DNA from: Archangium sp.
GTDB taxonomy: Bacteria; Myxococcota; Myxococcia; Myxococcales; Myxococcaceae
Direction: 5' to 3'
DNA: 64,000 nucleotides
Assembly (NCBI GenBank): GCA_022843845.1
Contig: JALHMW010000017.1
Coordinates: 1-64,000, forward strand
The translations under genes were made by a program, and so were the position numbers. Within the stretch, counting starts at the first letter, position 1. Each line of letters begins with the position of its first letter. The notes under the pieces are model-generated. The model saw only the letters and a list, made by a program, of their open reading frames with translations. It did not search any database and had not been told where the DNA came from. This document shows, piece after piece, positions 58,478-64,000 of the stretch.

Positions 58478-60946
58478 ATGCGCCTCATTCAGATTCTCTT
58501 CGTCACCTCGCTCGTCCTCTCGTGCGGGCCCACCACCAGCGCGCGGCTGTACCAGACGCAAGACAAGGCGCCGTCGCTCGACGCCCAGAAGATCGAGAAC
58601 CTCGATCACATGGGGCCGACGCTCATCGACAAGGGCGTCAACTTCGCCGTCTATTCCGAGCGCGCCGAGCGCATCGAACTGCTGCTCTTCGACGCTGACA
58701 AGGCCGACTCCAACACGCCCACCAAGCAGTTCCCGATGAAGCGCTTCGGCGACGTCTGGAACCTCTATGTCGAGGGCGTCGGCGTCGGGCAGCACTATGG
58801 CTTCATCGTCTGGGGCCCGAACTGGACGTACGACCCCAAGTTCGTCGCGGGGACGGCGCAGGGCATCGCGGGCTTCAAGGCCGACGTCGACGACGAGGGC
58901 AATCGGATGAACCCGAACAAGCTGCTGTTCGACCCCTACGGCAAGGCGATTCACCGCGATCACGACTGGAGCAAGGGCAGCGTCGCGACCGGACCCAAGC
59001 GCACCGAGTCGACCTACGCGGCGGCCAGCAAGTCGGTGGTGGTGAAGAGCCAGTACACCTGGAGCCAGAACGAGACGGCCTGGCGCGAGATGCGGCAGAA
59101 CCCGAACGCGCCGGGGCATCGGTGGAACGACGCGATCATGTACGAGCTGCACCCGAAGGGCTTCACCGCGAGCCCTGCGTCAGGCGTCGAGCACCCGGGC
59201 ACCTACCGCGGGCTCGGCGAGAAGGCCGCGTACTTCAAGGAGCTCGGCGTCACGATCGTCCACCTGATGCCGCCGTTCGAGAAGCCCAGCGACGGCGGGT
59301 ACTGGGGCTACAACAACATCTCGTTCTTCGTCGCTGAGAACACGTACTCCTGGAAGAAGGACCAGTCGGAGATCATCGACGAGTTCAAGTGGATGGTGGA
59401 CCAGCTGCACCAGCAGGGCATCGAGGTGCTGCTCGACGTCGTCTACAACCACACCGGCGAGGGTGGCTTCTGGCGGCAGAAGCTCGAGTTCGACTTCAAC
59501 CCCGACCCGTGGGTCACCCAGACGTCGCTCACCAACATCGATCCACAGGAGGTGGTCGGGCTCTATTCGATGCGCGGCTTCGACAACGCGGCCTACTACG
59601 GCACCCCGACGGACAACCGGAAGGGCTACTGGAACAACTCGGGCGTCGGCAACCAGACCCGCTGCAACCACAAGCCGTTCCGCCGGCTGATCATGGACTC
59701 GCTGCGCTACTGGGTCGACGAGATGCATGTCGACGGCTTCCGCTTCGATCTCACGCCGGTGCTCGGCGAGCGTGATGACCAGTACTACGTCTGGGACGAC
59801 CCCAGGAACACGGTGCTCCAGGACATCGTCGATGATCCGGTGCTGCAGAAGTACAACACCCGCATCGTGTCCGAGCCGTGGGCGGCCGGTGGGTACGACC
59901 TGAGCAAGAGCTACAACGGGCCCAACAACAACGAGATCTCCAACGGCTTCGGCACCCGCATCGGGCTGTTCCCGGCGTCGTCGAACAAGCCCGGCACCGG
60001 CTGGGGCGAGTGGAACGGCCGCTTCCGCGACTGGTGGCGCAAGTTCTGGAACGAAGGCAAGGCGCTCAACTCGACTGAGAACACCGTGAAGGACGGCGGC
60101 TTCTTCCTCACCGGCTCGACCGACTGGTTCCGCTGGAACAACCGCAAGCCCTACCACACGCTCAACTTCGTCACCGTGCACGACGGCTTCACCATGTACG
60201 ACCTGGTCTCGTACGCCAACAAGCAGAACGGCTGCGGCCCCCTCAACCCCATCTGCTGCTCCGAGCCCAACTCGGCGTGGTGCGAGAAGGTGTCGGGCGA
60301 GAGCACCAATCACTCCCGCGACTGGCAGGACGAGGGCATCAAGCGGCAGATGATGCGCAACTTCTACGTCTCGATGATGGTGAGCCACGGCACCCCGCTG
60401 CTCTACATGGGCGACGAGTGGCTGCGCACGCAGCTGGGCAACAACAACGCGTACTCGACGCTCGCCGACAACGAAGCCAACTGGATGGACTGGGGCACGT
60501 ACCAGGCCCAGGACCACCGGCACCGCATGTTCGACTTCGTGAAGAGCATCATCCGCTTCCGCAAGGAGCACGCGTACGCCTTCGCGCCCACCGAGTACGC
60601 CGGAGAAGGCGCCGCTGCGCCGTTCTCGTGGAAGAGCCCGGGCAACACCGAGCCGCCAGACTGGGGCTCGAAGCAGCTGATGATCCACTACTACGACAAG
60701 ACGAAGGGCCCTGAGCTCGCCATCCTCTTCAACGGCGAGTCGTTCGACGTGCCCTTCACGCTGCCAGGCGGCCGCACGTGGACCCGCGTCGTCGACACCC
60801 AGGCGTATTGGGATGAGCAGGCGACGTTGACGACGATGAGCTTGCCGGCGCGCAAGTCGAACAACATCTGGCTCGACGCGACGACGCCCGTCACCGGCGC
60901 GTACACGCTCAAGCCGCGCAGCATGGTGATCCTCGAGTCGAAGTAA
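58478..60946 (+). CDS. GlgX/isoamylase-like debranching or alpha-glucan hydrolase lipoprotein
   Basis: An 822-residue GH13 protein exported as a lipoprotein (MRLIQILFVTSLVLSCG, Cys16). An N-terminal beta-sandwich, CBM48-like (about 50-180, VNFAVYSERAERIELLLFD), precedes the barrel. Catalytic residues are the nucleophile Asp424 (DGFRFDL), the acid Glu466 (SEPWA) and the transition-state stabiliser Asp569 (VHDGFT). The closest type is GlgX/isoamylase, but a lipoprotein signal makes this a secreted alpha-1,6 or mixed glucan hydrolase rather than the cytoplasmic glycogen enzyme. It fits surface breakdown of starch or glycogen-like glucan. ATG at 58478 starts the signal peptide. Confidence 0.88.
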   Translation: MRLIQILFVTSLVLSCGPTTSARLYQTQDKAPSLDAQKIENLDHMGPTLIDKGVNFAVYSERAERIELLLFDADKADSNTPTKQFPMKRFGDVWNLYVEGVGVGQHYGFIVWGPNWTYDPKFVAGTAQGIAGFKADVDDEGNRMNPNKLLFDPYGKAIHRDHDWSKGSVATGPKRTESTYAAASKSVVVKSQYTWSQNETAWREMRQNPNAPGHRWNDAIMYELHPKGFTASPASGVEHPGTYRGLGEKAAYFKELGVTIVHLMPPFEKPSDGGYWGYNNISFFVAENTYSWKKDQSEIIDEFKWMVDQLHQQGIEVLLDVVYNHTGEGGFWRQKLEFDFNPDPWVTQTSLTNIDPQEVVGLYSMRGFDNAAYYGTPTDNRKGYWNNSGVGNQTRCNHKPFRRLIMDSLRYWVDEMHVDGFRFDLTPVLGERDDQYYVWDDPRNTVLQDIVDDPVLQKYNTRIVSEPWAAGGYDLSKSYNGPNNNEISNGFGTRIGLFPASSNKPGTGWGEWNGRFRDWWRKFWNEGKALNSTENTVKDGGFFLTGSTDWFRWNNRKPYHTLNFVTVHDGFTMYDLVSYANKQNGCGPLNPICCSEPNSAWCEKVSGESTNHSRDWQDEGIKRQMMRNFYVSMMVSHGTPLLYMGDEWLRTQLGNNNAYSTLADNEANWMDWGTYQAQDHRHRMFDFVKSIIRFRKEHAYAFAPTEYAGEGAAAPFSWKSPGNTEPPDWGSKQLMIHYYDKTKGPELAILFNGESFDVPFTLPGGRTWTRVVDTQAYWDEQATLTTMSLPARKSNNIWLDATTPVTGAYTLKPRSMVILESK

Positions 60947-60958
60947 GTCAGTCGCTGG

Positions 60959-61002
60959 AAAATGACGCTGATGACGTAACCCCATCATCTGTCAGCCATT
61001 TT
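60959..61002 (+). terminator. Imperfect hairpin downstream of the GH13 gene
   Basis: AAAATG (60959-60964) pairs with CATTTT (60997-61002) and GCTGA with TCAGC, with bulges. The arrangement can fold on either strand. A weak terminator candidate. Confidence 0.35.
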
Positions 61003-61076
61003 GGACAGGTTTGGGTTTGCGAATTTGGCAGCGCTGCGCGAAAACCCTCCCGCTTCAGAGGGGGAAGGGACTCAAC

Positions 61077-61427
61077 ATGAGCGTCGAGATCTACGTCAGC
61101 AAGCGGCCGGGCTACACGCAGGCGAGGCGGCACAACCGGGTGCCGGCGTCGTTCCCCGTGCGCGTGGTGTCGAACAGCAGCCTGCGCCTCGCCGATGAAG
61201 CGCGTGACGTGAGTGAAGGCGGCATTGGCCTCGCCACCAACAGCCCGCTGACGCCGATGAGCCTGGTGCCGGTGCGCCTCGAGCTCCCCACCGCGACGGA
61301 GCCCATCGAGGTGCTCGGCCGCGTGATGTGGGCCACCGACACGGCGATGGGTTTGCGCTTCGAGCAGCCTGACGTGCGGCTCTCTGACTCCATCGGGCGC
61401 CTGCGCGCTGCGATGGAGCGGATTTGA
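61077..61427 (+). CDS. PilZ-domain c-di-GMP-binding protein
   Basis: A 116-residue single-domain protein. The PilZ signature residues are Arg17-x3-Arg21 (ARRHNR) and Asp44-x-Ser46-x-x-Gly49 (DVSEGGIG). It is a stand-alone PilZ adaptor, probably responding to c-di-GMP and controlling a partner, for example surface or polysaccharide machinery. ATG at 61077 was chosen; the frame extends further upstream, but without coding character. It lies between glucan-degrading genes, with no proven link to them. Confidence 0.9.
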   Translation: MSVEIYVSKRPGYTQARRHNRVPASFPVRVVSNSSLRLADEARDVSEGGIGLATNSPLTPMSLVPVRLELPTATEPIEVLGRVMWATDTAMGLRFEQPDVRLSDSIGRLRAAMERI

Positions 61428-61490
61428 GAGACCAGCGTTTCGAAAAACCAGTCTTCTCCGTGCGCGAAGGTGGGCTATCTGGCCCCTCGC

Positions 61491-62981
61491 GTGAACCGCT
61501 CCCTCTTCGCTGGTCTCGTCCTCGTCTCAGGCCTCGCGCTCGCTCAGGCGCCTGACAGCCGCTTCAGCGCCGGTGGCTACTACCGCATCAGCGCGCGGCC
61601 CGACTTCCAGGGCGGCAACGGGAGGCTCGGCTTCTGGAACCTCTACGGCCGCCTGATGAACGAAGGCACCTACGCGGCGCTCGAGATGAAGCTCGATCTG
61701 CTGCAAGCGCCGCCGGGCACGACTGACATCTGGGCCAGCCTGCACGCTCGTATCGAGGGCGGCACGGTGTCGACGGCTGATCCACTCAACGGGTTCTTGA
61801 GCAGCTTCCGGCTCTCCCAGCTCTACGCGCGCGCCGGCAACATTCTCGCGCCGAACATCGTCTGGCAGCTCGGCACGCAGCAGTTCTTCTTCGGAGACCT
61901 GGGCCTCTACGACTTCCGCCCCGCGCAGCTCTTCGACGACACCATCGGCTTGTCAGGCCGGTACATCACCGAGCACGTCGACGTGTTGTTGACGGTCGGC
62001 GACTCGGGCTTCGCGAACCGTGGCGCGCAGTACGTCCCCATCCTCACCGCTGGCGGAGCGGTGCGGGTGCACGTGAACGATCACTTCGAGTTCGGCGGTG
62101 GCGGGCAGATCGGGCTCGAGCCCTTCATCGCCGGCAACCGCTTCTCGTCCTACATAACGCCGAACGTCCGCTACGAAGACTTCGCGCGACGCGAGGTGCT
62201 GCGGCGGTTCCTCGAAGAGAACCCTGGCCGGTTCGATCAGTTCCAGCCGCCGCAGCAGGCGGGGGCGCTCAACACCAGCTGGCGCGCGGTCGGGTACGTC
62301 GGCTTCGGAGGCTTCGGGCCGCTGCGCTGGAACAACTTCTTCGCGCGCTACCAGCGACTGCACCCGCAGAACTTCTACAGCGACACCTTCATGGGCCAGA
62401 ACGTCACCGTGTACACGGCTGACCTCACGCGCGATCGCTACGGCCTGCAGCTGGGCGACGAGGCGCAGTTCAACCTGATTCAGGACCGGCTCGATCTCGC
62501 AGTGGCCGGGCTCTTCGGCACCGATCGCGACTTCGCCGACACCATCGTCGCCAGTGAGATGAACCGGCAGTACATGTCGGTGGTGGCGCGCTTTCAGCTG
62601 TACCTGACGAGCGTGGTGCACGTGCTGCTCGAGGGCTCGCTCGCGCAGGAGCGTTCACTCAACGGCAACCTGTTTCGTGGCTCGTTCGACTCCATCTTCC
62701 GCTCGAGCCAGGGGCTGCCCGACACGCGCGGCCTCGAGTTCGGCGATCAAAACCTGCGCAACACGCTGCAGCTCAAGACGGGCCTGGTGCTGAACCCGAC
62801 GGGGCGCGGCATCTACAACCGGCCGTCGATTCGGCTGCTCTACGGGTTTCAATACAGCACCATGCACGCGGCCTTCGGCAACGCGTTCGCCGAGCGCATC
62901 GATCAGTTCAACGTCTTCAGCCCGTCGACGACCATCGCCTGGCATCACTTGTTCTCGCTCGAGTCTGAAGGGTGGTTCTGA
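61491..62981 (+). CDS. Outer-membrane beta-barrel protein
   Basis: A 496-residue protein with a cleavable signal (MNRSLFAGLVLVSGLALAQA). The mature part alternates short hydrophobic strands with Asn/Gly/Asp-rich turns (GGYYRISARPD, LTVGDSGFANRGAQYV, LGLYDFRPAQLFDD), typical of an outer-membrane barrel. It lacks a clear known porin family. Given its position between a GH13 lipoprotein gene, an alpha-amylase gene and the maltodextrin-type ABC transporter, it may be a glucan- or maltodextrin-specific channel; that is inference. GTG at 61491 is preferred to GTG 61470 because it begins the signal peptide. The alpha-amylase gene starts on its last base (TGATG). Confidence 0.78.
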   Translation: MNRSLFAGLVLVSGLALAQAPDSRFSAGGYYRISARPDFQGGNGRLGFWNLYGRLMNEGTYAALEMKLDLLQAPPGTTDIWASLHARIEGGTVSTADPLNGFLSSFRLSQLYARAGNILAPNIVWQLGTQQFFFGDLGLYDFRPAQLFDDTIGLSGRYITEHVDVLLTVGDSGFANRGAQYVPILTAGGAVRVHVNDHFEFGGGGQIGLEPFIAGNRFSSYITPNVRYEDFARREVLRRFLEENPGRFDQFQPPQQAGALNTSWRAVGYVGFGGFGPLRWNNFFARYQRLHPQNFYSDTFMGQNVTVYTADLTRDRYGLQLGDEAQFNLIQDRLDLAVAGLFGTDRDFADTIVASEMNRQYMSVVARFQLYLTSVVHVLLEGSLAQERSLNGNLFRGSFDSIFRSSQGLPDTRGLEFGDQNLRNTLQLKTGLVLNPTGRGIYNRPSIRLLYGFQYSTMHAAFGNAFAERIDQFNVFSPSTTIAWHHLFSLESEGWF

Positions 62982-64000
62982 TGTCGACCCGGGCCGTTGC
63001 CCTCGTGGTGGTGTTGCTCTCGCTCTCGTGCCTGCCGAAGGTGCCGCGCCAGCGCCTCGAGAACGCCACGCCGATCGTCGTCGGGTACATCGTCGACCCG
63101 ACGTACTCGGGTGACCCGATCACCGCGCCGGAGCCGCTGAAAGAAGCCATCGCGAAGGCGCTCGAGGAGCGCAACCTGACCGTCGTCGAGGTGCCGTTCG
63201 AGGTGCTCAAAGGGCAGCGCATCACCGATACACGCAAGGCGTCGGTGAAGTCGCATCAGCCCGACGCTCCGTACTTCTTGCTGGTCGAGCTGCGCGTGCA
63301 CTTCTTCTCGCAGCTCGATGGCCGGTACCGGTGGGAGGTCGGCACGGCGCTCACCGCGTCGAAGAACGGCGGCGTCGAGACCCGCGACGCCTTCGAGCTG
63401 CCCGTCATCTTGCAGTACGACCACGAGAAGCAGCGCGCGGCCATCAACACCGCGGCAGCTGACATCTCGAGCCGGCTTGGGCGCCTCATCGACGGGCTGC
63501 TCGTTCCGTCGTCGGCTGCAGCCCCTGCGGACCCGAATACGCCTGCGTCGTTTCAGCAGCTCACGCCCGGGCAGATCGTGCCGCAGAAGTCGAAGCCGAG
63601 GGAGGACGCGAAGCCCAAGGAGGACGCGAAGCCGAAAGACGAGCCGAAGCCAGCTGCTCCCTCGGGTCGTCGCGACGCGCCAAAGTCGATCTACTTCGTG
63701 ATGGTCGATCGCTTCGCCAATGGAGATCGGTCGAACGACGGCGACGCCGACCCGAGAGATCCGCACGCGTTTCACGGCGGCGACTTGAAGGGGTTGTTGT
63801 CGAAGCTCGACTGGCTGCAGGAGGTGGGCGTCGACACGGTGTGGCTGTCACCGGTGTTCGGCATGCGCACCTCGAAGTGGCACGGGTACGGCGCGTTCCA
63901 CGGCTACTGGACGTGGGATCTCAACACCGTCGAGCCGCGGCTGGGAGACGAGGCGACGCTCGTGAAGTTGTCTGACGAGCTGCACCGCCGCGACATGAAG
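62981..64000 (+). CDS. Alpha-amylase-like GH13 lipoprotein, truncated by the window end
   Basis: The first 340 codons of an exported amylase. The signal MSTRAVALVVVLLSLSC gives a lipobox Cys17. About 200 residues of an N-terminal domain of unknown family follow, then a Pro/Lys/Asp-rich linker. The GH13 barrel begins near residue 234 (SIYFVMVDRFANGD) and includes FHGGDLKGLLSKLDWLQEVG and VDTVWLSPVF, the first conserved region. The catalytic residues lie beyond the window. ATG at 62981 overlaps the barrel gene's stop, so the two are coupled. Confidence 0.85.
   Translation, partial: MSTRAVALVVVLLSLSCLPKVPRQRLENATPIVVGYIVDPTYSGDPITAPEPLKEAIAKALEERNLTVVEVPFEVLKGQRITDTRKASVKSHQPDAPYFLLVELRVHFFSQLDGRYRWEVGTALTASKNGGVETRDAFELPVILQYDHEKQRAAINTAAADISSRLGRLIDGLLVPSSAAAPADPNTPASFQQLTPGQIVPQKSKPREDAKPKEDAKPKDEPKPAAPSGRRDAPKSIYFVMVDRFANGDRSNDGDADPRDPHAFHGGDLKGLLSKLDWLQEVGVDTVWLSPVFGMRTSKWHGYGAFHGYWTWDLNTVEPRLGDEATLVKLSDELHRRDMK

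Overview
The window reads as a chromosomal segment of a GC-rich, Gram-negative member of the Myxococcota. Pointers are the strong G/C third-position bias, many genes starting with GTG, numerous lipoproteins with Asp-Ala-Gly linkers, a TIGR02996-type protein, PEGA, PilZ and CheW-like proteins, and a lysine/alanine/proline-rich histone-H1-like tail. No plasmid, phage or IS genes were seen, and no CRISPR array. Identifications rest on motif recognition by eye; no database search was run.

Layout. 0.6-13.1 kb is mostly housekeeping and signalling: a CheW-like protein, an unrecognised 602-residue protein, a Nudix hydrolase, a receiver-domain protein with a Gly/Pro/Met-rich linker, valyl-tRNA synthetase with an unusual tail, NadC, uridine kinase, a PEGA protein and an M28 metallopeptidase. 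13.2-33.3 kb is a complete aryl-polyene-type (APE/flexirubin/xanthomonadin-like) pigment cluster. It holds two ketosynthases plus a chain-length factor, a ketoreductase, a stand-alone dehydratase and one fused to an acyl ligase, two ACPs, an aromatic amino acid ammonia-lyase for the aryl starter, two acyltransferases, a glycosyltransferase, a thioesterase, LolA-like and DUF3261 lipoprotein-type factors and an MMPL exporter. A divergent TonB-dependent receptor sits in the middle. 33.4-40.2 kb is a four-gene operon of secreted or membrane-anchored proteins of unknown role. tRNA-Asp and tRNA-Val follow at 40.3-40.5 kb behind a near-consensus promoter. A 52-bp exact copy of the tRNA-Asp 3' end plus terminator lies at 13.1 kb, so a 27-kb segment containing the pigment cluster is bracketed by direct repeats.

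40.6-50.2 kb holds a coupled SbtA/SbtB-like bicarbonate transport pair, a repeat-rich TIG lipoprotein, a lipase-like lipoprotein, a TIGR02996 protein and another lipoprotein. The intergenic stretch 49.08-49.42 kb contains a 27-nt near match to helix 69/71 of 23S rRNA followed by GC-rich hairpins, a candidate structured RNA. 50.3-55.2 kb is a sugar ABC transporter (MalG, a natural MalE-MalF fusion, MalK) with a LysR regulator. 55.3-58.4 kb is a four-gene operon built on a DUF692/MNIO enzyme and its DUF2063 partner, flanked by two CxxCH lipoproteins; the first carries a repeated Cys-Pro-Ala-Gly segment and is a candidate substrate for cysteine modification. 58.5-64.0 kb carries a GlgX-like lipoprotein, a PilZ protein, an outer-membrane barrel and a truncated alpha-amylase lipoprotein. 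Together with the ABC transporter these suggest surface degradation and import of maltodextrins.

The strongest leads are the MNIO operon (55.3-58.4 kb), the 23S-like structured intergenic element (49.24-49.41 kb), and the tRNA-flank repeats around the pigment cluster.
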